A DNA stretch of 64,000 nucleotides, from contig OZ245023.1 of NCBI GenBank assembly GCA_965223835.1, positions 310,001-374,000 on the forward strand, in the 5' to 3' direction. The notes beneath the pieces are model-generated. The model saw only the letters and a list, made by a program, of their open reading frames with translations, ran no database searches and was not told the DNA's origin. Positions 34,929 through 44,232 of the stretch are shown here, piece by piece (position 1 is the stretch's first letter; every line of letters begins with the position of its first letter). The DNA comes from CAVYXZ01 sp965223835 (GTDB lineage: Bacteria > Chloroflexota > Anaerolineae > Aggregatilineales > Phototrophicaceae). Position numbers and translations under genes: made by a program.

Positions 34929-36869
34929 CTATGCTCGACACCAATTACTTGCCATAGGTCGATTTCGGGAAGCGCCGGGCGAATTTTTTCTCAAGATGCC
35001 GTCAATCTCATCTTCAAGCCGCGCCCAGCCGATGTGATCAATAATTTGCCGGGCATGGCTCGAATCGCTAATGAGTAGTTCCCAGATGGCGGTCTCTTCA
35101 TCACCAATCGTTGGCCCGTCGATGATGTCGATAATCAGGTTGATCTTTTGCGTGGGTTGCAGCGTTCCCAATGCGCCGTTTTTCTTGGCCTCGTAATAAT
35201 AATCCATTGCATTGTCGTCCTGGTTGTGCTCCAGCGCCCCCCCGCCGGTGTCGGGTGTCCAGTGGATCACCTTCCAGATGACATCTACCGGGTTGTCTTG
35301 AAGCGGTTTTACCAGCGCGTCAGTAAAGGCCTTCTGTTGGTCAGCATCCTCAAGTTCCTCGGCAGTTTGCGCGAATTCCTCGGCTTTTTCATCGGCAAAA
35401 ATCTTCAGCGCCTCAATAAATTTGCCATCGCTGAAAAGGTCGGTCACATTATCAAAATCCCACCGTACCCGCTGCTCATCAGCAGGCAGTTTCGAATCAG
35501 GGACGACCTGGGGCAACAGTTCTTCCGCCGCGAACAAGCCATCATGAATGAGATCGCCCGCCAGTTCAACCGGGTCGCCCTTCGCTTTCCCGGCGTTCCA
35601 GGCCATCAGCACATCCTGCTTACTCAGACGCACCGCATCTAGCGCAAACTCTTTTTCATCGCCTTCGCCCAGGTGACTATCCCCCTTCAGGTTCACCCGG
35701 TGGCCGACGATTTCCGCCGGAACGCCATGTTCATTATCATAATCATGAACTGCTCCGGCCACGACATCGCCAAAGGTAATCTTGGCTTTCGCATCCAATT
35801 GTTTCGTAACCGTCTCTAATGCTCCCGTTGCCAATCCCGGTATACCGTGATAGATCACATCAGGGCGCATCACGAGACCCAGACTGGGAATTCCCTTCGG
35901 CCCACTCATGGCCTTCGCCAGTTCTTCGGCGATAAAGCCCTTGAGATTGTAGTTAAACATGGGCACTTTCTCATGCCAGTGTTTGGTCAAATCAACGCGC
36001 GGCGTGCGCACATGCCCCCCGGCAAAGGCATCGGTGAGATAATGATTGCTAAAGGCTTCAGTTGCCAGCGCCGACTCGACCCCTTTGCCTTCCAACCCGG
36101 CGAAATAAGCCTCGAACAGCGCCTGCACATGATTGTAGCGGTACCCGGCCCCGGCGCTCAACGGTTTGGTCACCGTCGTCAGTTTGGGCATGAGGCCCTC
36201 CCATTGGAGGCGTTGCTCCTCATACATGCCGTCCGCTTTATCCGCCGGTGATCGGGCTTCATCGCCGACTTCGGGGTTGAGAAAATGCGAACGATTTCCG
36301 GTGGCGAGGGTGTAATAACGCTTATCAGCCGCCTTCACCGCCGACTCAGAAAACGAATCGATCTTATCTTTATGCCCGTGAACTTTCACCACGCGCACAT
36401 ACTCAACTTCTTCACGGGTACCAGCACCGGTCCCACTGACGGCGGCCAGTGACCGTATTTGTCCGATGCTTTCGAAATAGTCGCCACCCATCGCCACCAT
36501 ATCACCATAGGTAACATGATAACCGGGGGCCAGTTCGACGGTCTGTTTTTTGCCCGATGGTTCCTGCGTGGCTTCGTCGCCGATTTCCTTATGTTCGGAC
36601 TCCAGAAAGCGCTGTACGGGTTTGGAAGCCGGGTTACGGCGCACTGGTAATGCGGGTTGACGGGCAGACTGAACCGACTGCGGTGCCGAGTCGCGCAACA
36701 GACGCTGCACGCGCTGGTTGCCGATGACCTGTTGTAGGCTTACAACATTATCGGGCGTCAGATGATCGACCGGTGTCAGTGTCGCCGTTTTGTGCTGCTG
36801 TTCACTATTCGTTGTCGAATTTTTGCGCCGTCGGAGCTGCCGTTTGCTTCGTTTGCGAGTCCGATTCAT
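34929..36869 (-). CDS. eCIS-effector-like protein, candidate zinc-phospholipase-like toxin
   Basis: This 646-residue protein has a very basic start (RTRKRSKRQLRRRKN), then LQQVIGNQRVQRLLRDS, the leader-like motif seen in cargo of extracellular contractile injection systems and in DUF4157-type proteins. The middle has ATGNRSHFLNPEV and SNHYLTDAFAGGHVRTPR, a His/Asp pattern like zinc-dependent phospholipase C or P1-nuclease-type helical enzymes, which I cannot confirm. No signal peptide or membrane segment is visible. A GAGGTGAG site precedes the ATG. No eCIS sheath, tube or baseplate gene is in the window. The last 20 residues may be out of register. Confidence 0.65.
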   Translation of the reverse strand: MNRTRKRSKRQLRRRKNSTTNSEQQHKTATLTPVDHLTPDNVVSLQQVIGNQRVQRLLRDSAPQSVQSARQPALPVRRNPASKPVQRFLESEHKEIGDEATQEPSGKKQTVELAPGYHVTYGDMVAMGGDYFESIGQIRSLAAVSGTGAGTREEVEYVRVVKVHGHKDKIDSFSESAVKAADKRYYTLATGNRSHFLNPEVGDEARSPADKADGMYEEQRLQWEGLMPKLTTVTKPLSAGAGYRYNHVQALFEAYFAGLEGKGVESALATEAFSNHYLTDAFAGGHVRTPRVDLTKHWHEKVPMFNYNLKGFIAEELAKAMSGPKGIPSLGLVMRPDVIYHGIPGLATGALETVTKQLDAKAKITFGDVVAGAVHDYDNEHGVPAEIVGHRVNLKGDSHLGEGDEKEFALDAVRLSKQDVLMAWNAGKAKGDPVELAGDLIHDGLFAAEELLPQVVPDSKLPADEQRVRWDFDNVTDLFSDGKFIEALKIFADEKAEEFAQTAEELEDADQQKAFTDALVKPLQDNPVDVIWKVIHWTPDTGGGALEHNQDDNAMDYYYEAKKNGALGTLQPTQKINLIIDIIDGPTIGDEETAIWELLISDSSHARQIIDHIGWARLEDEIDGILRKNSPGASRNRPMASNWCRA

Positions 36870-36886
36870 GATCTCACCTCAAGGCC

Positions 36887-37561
36887 CTACAACACCCCAT
36901 ATTTGTCATACACCGCCCGCAGCGTTTGACCGGCCAGCAGTTCCTGACGAGAGCTGGATTCCTTATTGACCTTATCCAGCGCCATGTCCAAAACCAGATC
37001 TTCAATTACAGGCGGTATTACGGCGATGCCGTCAAAATCAGCATATACCAGATCGCCGGGATTGACCAGCACCTCGCCGCAGCGAATCGGCACATCATAG
37101 GCGATAACGCGACCCCGTCCTTGCGAATCCAGCGGGCGAATCCCTTTGCAATAAACCGGGAAGCCCATCTCGATAATCTTGATACAGTCGCGAATTTGAC
37201 TGTCGCAGACACAGCCGACTGCGCCATTATGCTTGGCAACAGTGGACATCAATTCGCCCCAGGGGGCATTCGTACCAGCGTGATCGGTGGAATGCACCGC
37301 GACATCCCCCACCCCCAGCGAATCCATTGCCTCGATCTCCAGGCCATACGGATCTTCACTGGGGACATAATCCACTTCCATCCAGCGAAAGGTCCGCGCC
37401 CGCCCGACGAAGCCACAGTTGTACATGTCCGGTAGCAACGGTCGCAGCCGGTGATGCATCACCTGATTGCGGTGCCCCAGTTCGTCCATGACATCACTGA
37501 TCGCCGCCACATACACGGTCTGCCGCAGCGCTTCCAGTTCGTCCCATGTTTTCGTCGCCAT
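36887..37561 (-). CDS. RraA family protein (4-hydroxy-4-methyl-2-oxoglutarate aldolase-like)
   Basis: The protein has 224 residues from the ATG with a GGGAGG site. It has the RraA fold: the N-terminal AAISDVMDELGHRNQVMHHRLRP, the metal/oxyanion loop GAVGCVCDSQIRD and the ending VLVNPGDLVYADFDGIAVIPP. The Arg-Asp pair in QIRD is the catalytic or metal-site signature of HMG/CHA aldolase-type members. The likely role is cleavage of a 4-hydroxy-2-oxo acid in the cytosol. It lies divergent to the SDR gene and fits the sugar-acid catabolic group. Confidence 0.85.
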   Translation of the reverse strand: MATKTWDELEALRQTVYVAAISDVMDELGHRNQVMHHRLRPLLPDMYNCGFVGRARTFRWMEVDYVPSEDPYGLEIEAMDSLGVGDVAVHSTDHAGTNAPWGELMSTVAKHNGAVGCVCDSQIRDCIKIIEMGFPVYCKGIRPLDSQGRGRVIAYDVPIRCGEVLVNPGDLVYADFDGIAVIPPVIEDLVLDMALDKVNKESSSRQELLAGQTLRAVYDKYGVL

Positions 37562-37689
37562 TTTCAATCCTCCCAGAGGTGCGCAAAATCTGTCCGCATT
37601 ATAACGATAGCATCCTGACGAAAACAGCGGCATTCTGCCTGCTCGTGTGGCATACTCGTGTCGTTTATCGAAGTGAAAGGAAGGGTATC

Positions 37690-38472
37690 ATGCGCGTAAA
37701 AGATAGGGTGGCGATTGTCACTGGCGGCGCATCAGGCATCGGACGGGCGACGGCTATTCGCCTGGCGCAAGAAGGTGCGCAGGTCGTGGTCGCCGATATT
37801 AACGACAAACTGGGCGCTCAAGTCGTTGCTGAGATCGTCGATTCTGGCGGCAACGCACGGTTTGTCAAAGCTGATGTAGGTGTTGTAGCGGAGTGTAAGC
37901 GCCTCGTCGCGCAAACTGTCGAGCACTTTGGCCGGTTAGATATTCTGGTCAACAACGCGGCGATCATGATCGAAAAGCCCGCCACCGACATGTCGGAAGC
38001 AGAATGGGACCGCATCACAGACGTGAATCTCAAGGGCACCTTTTTTTGCGCCAAGTACGCGATCTTGCAGTTTCGACAGCAAGGGTCAGGCGGTAACATC
38101 GTCAATATGGCGTCGGTCAACAGCTTCTACGCGGAGGGGAGTATCGCCGCGTACTGCATGACCAAAGGCGGCATCGCCCAGTTGACGCGGGCGCTGACGA
38201 TGGATCACAGCGGTGAGGGCATTCGCGTCAACGCTATCTGTCCCGGTTGGATTGAAACCCCCATGAATGCCGAGTTTTTCGCGCTGGGGCCACACATCCG
38301 CGAACAGGCCGCCAAATTGCACGCGATTGGTCACATCGGTGCGCCGGAAGACATTGCCAACGCCGTGCTCTATCTCGTGTCCGATGAAGCCCGTTTCGTA
38401 ACCGGTGCCATGCATGTAGTGGATGGCGGCTTCTCGGCGGGATTGGCTCCAGCGATGGGTATCGTAATTTGA
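37690..38472 (+). CDS. Short-chain dehydrogenase/reductase
   Basis: The protein has 260 residues from the ATG; the longer frame upstream has no support. Cofactor motif TGGASGIG starts near residue 11, the NNAA motif is near residue 90, and the catalytic Ser and the YxxxK in AYCMTK (about residue 156) are in place. The ending FVTGAMHVVDGGFSAG is typical of sugar or hydroxy-acid SDRs. An acidic residue after the second strand (VVVADIND) suggests NAD preference. It likely oxidises a sugar, polyol or sugar acid together with the neighbouring aldo/keto reductase and IolE-like proteins. Confidence 0.9.
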   Translation: MRVKDRVAIVTGGASGIGRATAIRLAQEGAQVVVADINDKLGAQVVAEIVDSGGNARFVKADVGVVAECKRLVAQTVEHFGRLDILVNNAAIMIEKPATDMSEAEWDRITDVNLKGTFFCAKYAILQFRQQGSGGNIVNMASVNSFYAEGSIAAYCMTKGGIAQLTRALTMDHSGEGIRVNAICPGWIETPMNAEFFALGPHIREQAAKLHAIGHIGAPEDIANAVLYLVSDEARFVTGAMHVVDGGFSAGLAPAMGIVI

Positions 38473-38629
38473 GCATCGTGCTGTTTTAGACTGGACCGTT
38501 GCAACTCATGGGCGGGTTCGGTAAAGTGTGCATGGCAAGCGATTATCCGCAGCAGCTATACGCTTTTCTATTTGAAGAATATCATTATGTAGGGGTGCAG
38601 GGCCTTGTGCCCGCTATGAAGGAGAAATC

Positions 38630-39565
38630 ATGGAATATCGGCAAATGGGTCGGTCCGGTGTGCGCGTTTCGGTCATCGGCCTGGGCACCAACCAATTCGG
38701 CGGCAAGGTTGACCAGGCAGCGGTCAACGACATCTTGGATGCGTCACTCGATCTGGGGATCAACTTCATTGATACGGCGGATGTTTATACCGGCGGCGAT
38801 TCGGAAATCACACTGGGCAACGCACTCAAAGGGCGCTGGGATAAGTTCGTGGTCGCTACCAAAGGCTTTTTCGCCACTGGCGATGGCACTAACGACAAAG
38901 GCGCATCGCGCTATCACATTATGAACGCGGTCGAGGCCAGTTTACAGCGTTTGCAAACCGATCATATTGATCTGTATCAGATGCATCGCTGGGATGTTGA
39001 TACCCCGCTGGATGAAACACTGCGCACGCTGGATGATCTGGTCAGCAGCGGCAAAGTCCGCTACATCGGCGCGTCGAATTATGCCGCGTGGCAACTGGCG
39101 CGGGCCAACACCCTGGCCGACGTGCGAGACCGGGTGCCGTTCGTCACCGTTCAGAATCATTATCATATGCTGGAACGCACACCCGAAACCGAAGTGCTGC
39201 CGTTCTGTGAAGTGGACAATATCGGCTTTATTCCGTTTTTCCCGCTGGCGGGTGGCTTCCTGACCGGCAAATATACCCGTGAGGCGGGCGCACCGGCGGG
39301 GTCGCGCGGTGAGAGCAGCGAATATGTCCAGCGCTACATGACCGATGCCAATTACACCATCGTTGAAAAGCTCATGGCCTGGGCCACCGAACACGATCAT
39401 ACGATGGCTGAACTGGCGCACGCCTGGCTGTTGGCACAACCGCAGGTCTGCTCCGTGATTTCTGGCCTGACACGGCTCGAGCACTTACAAGCCAACGCGG
39501 CGGCGGCTGACTGGTCGCTGACGCCGGAAGAAGTCGCTGAGGTGAACGCGATATTGGAAGCGTAG
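38630..39565 (+). CDS. Aldo/keto reductase
   Basis: This 311-residue TIM-barrel oxidoreductase begins MEYRQMGRSGVRVSVIGLGT. The catalytic tetrad is visible: Asp and Tyr in FIDTADVYTGGDSE, Lys in VVATKGFF and His in LYQMHRWD. The NADPH site appears in PVCSVISGL-like QPQVCSVISGLTR. The family reduces aldehydes and ketones; the substrate is not evident. A GGAG site lies six bases from the ATG. It is downstream of the SDR gene on the same strand. Confidence 0.9.
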   Translation: MEYRQMGRSGVRVSVIGLGTNQFGGKVDQAAVNDILDASLDLGINFIDTADVYTGGDSEITLGNALKGRWDKFVVATKGFFATGDGTNDKGASRYHIMNAVEASLQRLQTDHIDLYQMHRWDVDTPLDETLRTLDDLVSSGKVRYIGASNYAAWQLARANTLADVRDRVPFVTVQNHYHMLERTPETEVLPFCEVDNIGFIPFFPLAGGFLTGKYTREAGAPAGSRGESSEYVQRYMTDANYTIVEKLMAWATEHDHTMAELAHAWLLAQPQVCSVISGLTRLEHLQANAAAADWSLTPEEVAEVNAILEA

Positions 39566-39634
39566 GATTGGCAATAGCCTGTCACCAATGCAGTTTTACA
39601 AATGAATACGGACATATTGTGAATAGCCTTTGCC

Positions 39635-39705
39635 CAACCTCACCCCCAACCCCTCTCCAATTTGGAGAGGGGAGGAATTACCGCAGGTAAGGAGGGGTGA
39701 GGTCA
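39635..39705. repeat. Palindromic dispersed repeat, copy B
   Basis: This copy matches copy A at 8.78 kb almost base for base, with loop bases ATTT in place of CGCG so that pairing of the inner stem CTCTCCA / TGGAGAG is kept. It lies between the aldo/keto reductase and IolE-like genes. Confidence 0.75.
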
Positions 39706-39809
39706 TTCATTTTTCCGAATTATATTCTAAAAGATCATCAGTTAACATAATCCTGGTAAGACCGCCCTGGGTGTCTACTTCATCCAGTTTCATGTAAGGA
39801 GCAAAACAC

Positions 39810-40706
39810 ATGCTACGGGTAGCAAATGCGCCCTGTTCGTGGGGTGTGATTGAAAACATCGCCGGTGAGCGTTACGACTATGTGCGCGTGCTGGATGAGC
39901 TGGCCGCGACCGGCTATGTCGGGACTGAGCTGGGCGATTGGGGGTTCATGCCGACGGACCCGGCCAAACTCGAAGCGGAAATATCATCGCGTAATCTGTC
40001 TTTGCTGGCTTCCTGGGTGAGCGTAAAGCTGCATGACGCCCGCCAACATGAGCAAAGCGCCGCTGATTGTGTGCGCACCGCGAAATTACTGGCGGCGGTC
40101 GGTGGTCCTGATTGCTTCATCGTGCTGGGTAATGACCCCTACACCGACCCGCTGCGTACCAAAAACGCCGGACGTATCACCCCGGCCATGGGCATGAGTG
40201 ACGATCAATGGCAAGTTTTTGCTCAAGGCGCGAATGATGTTGCCCGGCGTGTGATGGATGAAGCGGGTTTGCGCACCGTCTTTCATCATCACATCGGCAC
40301 GTGGGTCGAGACACCAGCGGAAACACAGCGCCTGCTGGACATGACTAACCCGGACATTCTGGGGCTGGTCTTTGATACCGGTCACTGGAAATTCGGTGGC
40401 GGCGATGAATTGGCGGGCATTAAACAACACGCGGACCGCATCTGGCATGTGCATTTCAAAGATCATGATTCCCACGTCGCGCAACAATCCCGTGAGAAAG
40501 AGTGGGATGGGCCAACCTCGGTCGGGCATGGCGTCTTCTGCGAACTCGGTCAGGGTGACGTGAATTTCCCGGCGGTGCTGGAAGTCCTAAACGAAATTAA
40601 TTATGACGGCTGGATCGTCGTTGAGCAGGATGTGCTACCCGGCATGGGCACGCCCAAAGCCAGCGCCCAGCGCAACCGCGAGTATCTCAGGCGTATCGGG
40701 TTGTAA
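39810..40706 (+). CDS. Sugar phosphate isomerase/epimerase (IolE/inosose dehydratase-like)
   Basis: This 298-residue TIM barrel starts LRVANAPCSWGVIENIAG, characteristic of inosose dehydratase-like enzymes. Metal-site residues appear in FHHHIGTWVETP (His, Glu), LVFDTGHWKFGG (Asp, His), WHVHFKDH (His) and GWIVVEQDV (Glu). Reaction: dehydration or isomerisation of a keto-inositol or related sugar. GGAG lies nine bases before the ATG. It follows the RraA/SDR/AKR group and supports a polyol catabolic role. Confidence 0.85.
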   Translation: MLRVANAPCSWGVIENIAGERYDYVRVLDELAATGYVGTELGDWGFMPTDPAKLEAEISSRNLSLLASWVSVKLHDARQHEQSAADCVRTAKLLAAVGGPDCFIVLGNDPYTDPLRTKNAGRITPAMGMSDDQWQVFAQGANDVARRVMDEAGLRTVFHHHIGTWVETPAETQRLLDMTNPDILGLVFDTGHWKFGGGDELAGIKQHADRIWHVHFKDHDSHVAQQSREKEWDGPTSVGHGVFCELGQGDVNFPAVLEVLNEINYDGWIVVEQDVLPGMGTPKASAQRNREYLRRIGL

Positions 40707-40819
40707 ATTCAAATCACCCGGTTGTTGTGGTCAAATAACTATGCTATTTTTCAGTTGCTTGTTCAGGCCACTAGCGCCTCACCAAAATTCATATGGCTCC
40801 ACACAGAAAGTGATGCTAA

Positions 40820-42490
40820 ATGTATCTCAAGAAATTTTTGATTGTGCTTCTCTGGTTGGTGTTGTTTGCCACGGGTGTACAATCTCAGGATATGAATCTT
40901 TATACCGGCATTGTCGACATCTGCGGTGACGATGCACTGTCGATCACGTCGGCTGATAGTCTCACCGCAGAGGAAGCCGCACCGCTAGATGACCTATTGC
41001 GCCAGTTTGTGACGTTCCCCGCCGAGGGTGAAACACCGCTCAATCCAACGCCCGCGTTGCCGGGAACTGCTGCCGTTATCATGGTCGACTCACCGGATGG
41101 CACCTATTTCCGCTCAATTGGCACTGCGGATTTCGACGCCTGTACGCCGGTTGACCCTGCCACACCATTCCCGATAGGCAGCAATACCAAGATGTTTACA
41201 GCAACCGTCATCTATCAACTTCAGGAAGCGGGCCTGCTCTCCACCATTGATCTGGTCAGCATGTACCTGCCAGATGAAATTGCGCTGTGGGGCGGGGCCG
41301 ATTCGATTACGATTGATATGCTGTTGGGGCATACCAGCGGCCTGCCAGACTACCTCAATTCAGAAAGCCCATCATCAATTGGGAAACGCATTGAGAATCT
41401 GGAACCCGGGCTGATCGAGACCGCTTTTACACCGCACGAGTTAATCGAAAACTCGGCAGAAAGCGATCCACAGTTGTTGTTTACGCCAGGTGCTGAAGCC
41501 ATGTGGTCGTACTCCAACACGGGCTATATCATGCTCGGTATGATCATCGAGCAGCTCACCGGCCAGACCTATATTGAAGCCGTCACTGAACGGATCATCG
41601 ACCCGCTGGGACTCGAGCACACGACGTTGCTAGCTGGCGCAGCGCCGGATGAACTGGGCCTTGTTGGGCAGTATTTGATATCGCCCGTAAATCCCGAAGT
41701 CATTGATGTCGCTGATTGGAATGGCAGTCAGGCCTGGTCAGCCGGAAACATCGTTTCAACCCCTCAGGATATGGCGGTGTTCCTGCGTGCATTATATACC
41801 GGAGCGCTTTTCCAGGACCCGGCGACACTGGAAGCCTTCATGACACGCGCTGCACCAGGCTACCAGTACGAGACGGACGAATTCTATTACATGCACGGTG
41901 GTTACTATAAAGGTGGCTTCCTGGGGCACGGCGGTCAGACCCTGGGAACTGAAAGCGATGTCGGCTACTTCCCAGAGAATGATCTGGTCGTCGTTACCTG
42001 GTCGAATACGGCGTATGCTTATACTGGTGCGGGGATTTTCCATGTCGGTAATTTATTGGGTTTAACTCGCAGTTGGACTGAGGTTTACAATTCACTCGTT
42101 GGAATCGAATCGGTTACAAGATTGGCCCTTGAAGCTGTATTGGGCATCGAATTTACCATGACTACTGTTACGCTTTCGAGCGATGGTGACCTAAAGCAGC
42201 CGGCTGAAGGCAGCAACTACACCTTGACGTTCAACGAAGCCGGTCAAATTTCGATAGTAGCCGACTGTAATACTGTTTTAGCAAGCTATACGGCAGGCGA
42301 TGACAACACCATTGATATTGAACTGGGAGCCAGCACGCTGGTTGCCTGCCCGGAAGGCTCACTGGCTGATGCTATGCTTATGGTACTCGACAATGCGTCG
42401 TCTTACTCACTGCTCGATCTTGGTGAACAGTTTCTGCTCATCGTTCAAACTGACGATGACTCAACTGCCGGATTTAATGCCGCGAAATAG
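40820..42490 (+). CDS. Secreted serine hydrolase, class C beta-lactamase fold
   Basis: The 556-residue protein has a signal peptide (FLIVLLWLVLFATGVQSQ) and a penicillin-binding-protein-like hydrolase domain. The nucleophile SxxK is in PIGSNTKMF (Ser near residue 121), the YxN motif in WSYSNTGY (near 230), and the third motif in GHGGQTLGTE. The C-terminal 130 residues are a separate beta domain (LKQPAEGSNYTLTFNEAGQISIVADCNT), similar to META-like folds. It is likely an extracellular esterase or D-amino-acid peptidase rather than a true beta-lactamase. Confidence 0.86.
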   Translation: MYLKKFLIVLLWLVLFATGVQSQDMNLYTGIVDICGDDALSITSADSLTAEEAAPLDDLLRQFVTFPAEGETPLNPTPALPGTAAVIMVDSPDGTYFRSIGTADFDACTPVDPATPFPIGSNTKMFTATVIYQLQEAGLLSTIDLVSMYLPDEIALWGGADSITIDMLLGHTSGLPDYLNSESPSSIGKRIENLEPGLIETAFTPHELIENSAESDPQLLFTPGAEAMWSYSNTGYIMLGMIIEQLTGQTYIEAVTERIIDPLGLEHTTLLAGAAPDELGLVGQYLISPVNPEVIDVADWNGSQAWSAGNIVSTPQDMAVFLRALYTGALFQDPATLEAFMTRAAPGYQYETDEFYYMHGGYYKGGFLGHGGQTLGTESDVGYFPENDLVVVTWSNTAYAYTGAGIFHVGNLLGLTRSWTEVYNSLVGIESVTRLALEAVLGIEFTMTTVTLSSDGDLKQPAEGSNYTLTFNEAGQISIVADCNTVLASYTAGDDNTIDIELGASTLVACPEGSLADAMLMVLDNASSYSLLDLGEQFLLIVQTDDDSTAGFNAAK

Positions 42491-42535
42491 CGATACAACC
42501 TGAAGTTGTGGTGGGAAACGAATTGTTTTACAAGA

Positions 42536-43483
42536 TTAACGTCGCGTCTCGACCATCTTCTGATAGCCTTGATAACCCGCCAGCCGCAATTGGTCGCCGG
42601 GGTCGTTACTGCGGGCCAGCTTACGCATGTGCATTTGCATGGCTGGTGGTAAGCGCACCGTGCCGTCACGCTTGAGCACCACGCCCGTCACCTGCGGCTC
42701 ATCACGCAATTGATAAACCTGCCAGCCTTTGGTGGGATGCAAACGATACCCGGCCTCGCGAATAATCCGTTGGGCCGCCGGAGTAAAGTCCGCCGGGGGT
42801 GGATGATACCAGCTAAAGACCATATCATCGCCGTAGCGCGTATAGGTGCCGCCGGTGTGCATGACACCGCGTTCCAGGGCTTTGTCCATCTCGAAGTTGA
42901 CGACGTTGCTCAGCGCCGGGCTGGTGGGTGCGCCCTGTGGTAAGCTGCCGCGATGGGTCGTGAGCAGGGTGAGGAAACGGGCCATAACCTCGTCTTCAAC
43001 GCGCCGCTGCCACCAATTCTTAACGTGCCAGGTCGGTGTGCTGGGGAAAAAATCCGTGATGTCAGCCGTGATAATGTAGGGCGCACCAGCATGGGGCCAG
43101 ACATGATCGGCAATCGACTGCTTGCGCCGAAAGCCGACCGCCGCCGGATGCACATAGTCTTCGCCCAGATAATGCTGAAGAATCGTCCGCTGGATTTCCT
43201 TCAGTCGCGCATCCGGTTCGGCCAGATGGCGTTTCGTGCCATCCGGCTTGGCTTTGGTAAAGTGGCGATAGCGATAATCCGGGGCCAGCCGCCCGCGCTT
43301 GAGGACGCGTAACGCCATAGCGGTGTCCATATAGCTGTAGAAACGATAGGTCAGGAGCAATACCTCCCGACCATATGTCTCCATTAGCTCATAATAACTG
43401 CCGTAGCGACCACGCCATTGTTGCGGTGTATTGTCCGTCAACCGGTCCCAGGTATTTTTGACCAGCGCCGTAACCGGATTCAT
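42536..43483 (-). CDS. Retron-like reverse transcriptase
   Basis: This 315-residue RT has motif A TADITDFFPS (Asp141 and Asp144), motif B LPQGAPTSPALSN, motif C YTRYGDDMVFS (catalytic YGDD at 217-220), and the VTG triad (265-267) that marks retron-group RTs. The preceding region GFRRKQSIADHVWPH takes the place of the retron NAxxH motif and is altered. The N-terminus has TKRHLAEPDARLKEIQRTIL. No maturase or endonuclease domain is present. It overlaps the slipin gene by four bases and is translationally coupled. No msr-msd RNA was recognised beside it. It probably produces a DNA from an RNA in a defence or regulatory role, by analogy with relatives. Confidence 0.88.
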   Translation of the reverse strand: MNPVTALVKNTWDRLTDNTPQQWRGRYGSYYELMETYGREVLLLTYRFYSYMDTAMALRVLKRGRLAPDYRYRHFTKAKPDGTKRHLAEPDARLKEIQRTILQHYLGEDYVHPAAVGFRRKQSIADHVWPHAGAPYIITADITDFFPSTPTWHVKNWWQRRVEDEVMARFLTLLTTHRGSLPQGAPTSPALSNVVNFEMDKALERGVMHTGGTYTRYGDDMVFSWYHPPPADFTPAAQRIIREAGYRLHPTKGWQVYQLRDEPQVTGVVLKRDGTVRLPPAMQMHMRKLARSNDPGDQLRLAGYQGYQKMVETRR

Positions 43484-44232
43484 GAGTCGTTGCCATTACC
43501 ATTCGCTTTATTGCCGCGCGATGTCAACAATTCTGCCAGGTTGGGCAACATGATGACGTTGCCGTTCTTGCCCGCCAGATCAACCAGCGCGTCCAGTTCC
43601 TGCAAGCGAATGACCGCAGGATTCTCGGTGAGGATTTTGGCGGTATTGGCCCGCGCCCGTGCTGCCGCCACCTCATGCCGCGCTTTGATGAGTTCAGCTC
43701 GGCCTTTACGGTCGGCTTCAACCTCCAGCATAAACACGTTACGCACGTTGCCCGGCAGGACTATATCGCGCACCCCCACCCGGCGCAGTTCAAGGCCGTA
43801 AGCAGCCGCCAATGGCGCAACCGCCCCCATCAGTTCATCACTGATTTCGTCACGGGCGGCCAGCAATTCTTCCACCGTACGCGACGCGATGGCATTCCGC
43901 AGTTCGAGTTGAAGTTCCTGATAAAGCTGTTCGGCGTAATTTTCAACGGTCGTGATCGCCACCACCGGATCGGTCACAGCGTAATGGGCGATGAGGCTGA
44001 CGCGCACGCCGATCTTATCGGATGACAACACCTCTTGCCCGCTGATGACCTCGCTCATCTGACGCAGGCTGACGCGATCATAACTGACCTTCATCCAGCG
44101 CCAGAACACATACCGTCCGGGTTCCAGCAAGCGGCTGAATTGTCCCTGCTCATAGAGCAAGGCACGTTCATATTCCATAACGATGAGTTCTTTGCGGATG
44201 CGACCTGGAAGCATGGCAAGTGTTTCGGTCAT
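43480..44232 (-). CDS. SPFH/band-7 (slipin-like) protein without N-terminal anchor
   Basis: The protein has 250 residues from the ATG; a TTG four codons upstream is less likely. The SPFH fold shows as YERALLYEQGQFSRLLEPGRY, then VSLIAHYAVTDP and YGLELRRVGVRDIVLPGNV, followed by a helix rich in Ala and Glu (ELIKARHEVAAARARANTAKIL). Typical slipins have an N-terminal membrane hairpin, which is absent here, so it may bind membrane peripherally or form a cytosolic ring. It is the first gene of an operon with the reverse transcriptase. This pairing is not one I recognise. Confidence 0.85.
   Translation of the reverse strand: MTETLAMLPGRIRKELIVMEYERALLYEQGQFSRLLEPGRYVFWRWMKVSYDRVSLRQMSEVISGQEVLSSDKIGVRVSLIAHYAVTDPVVAITTVENYAEQLYQELQLELRNAIASRTVEELLAARDEISDELMGAVAPLAAAYGLELRRVGVRDIVLPGNVRNVFMLEVEADRKGRAELIKARHEVAAARARANTAKILTENPAVIRLQELDALVDLAGKNGNVIMLPNLAELLTSRGNKANGNGNDS

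Noticed and set aside
38499..38924. Plus-strand frame overlapping the start of the aldo/keto reductase gene
   Set aside because: It is a shifted frame of the reductase; the reductase has a strong ribosome binding site and full family pattern.
40820..42490. True beta-lactamase conferring resistance
   Set aside because: The SxxK and YxN motifs fit the broader class C hydrolase fold, and the extra C-terminal beta domain is typical of esterase or peptidase relatives.
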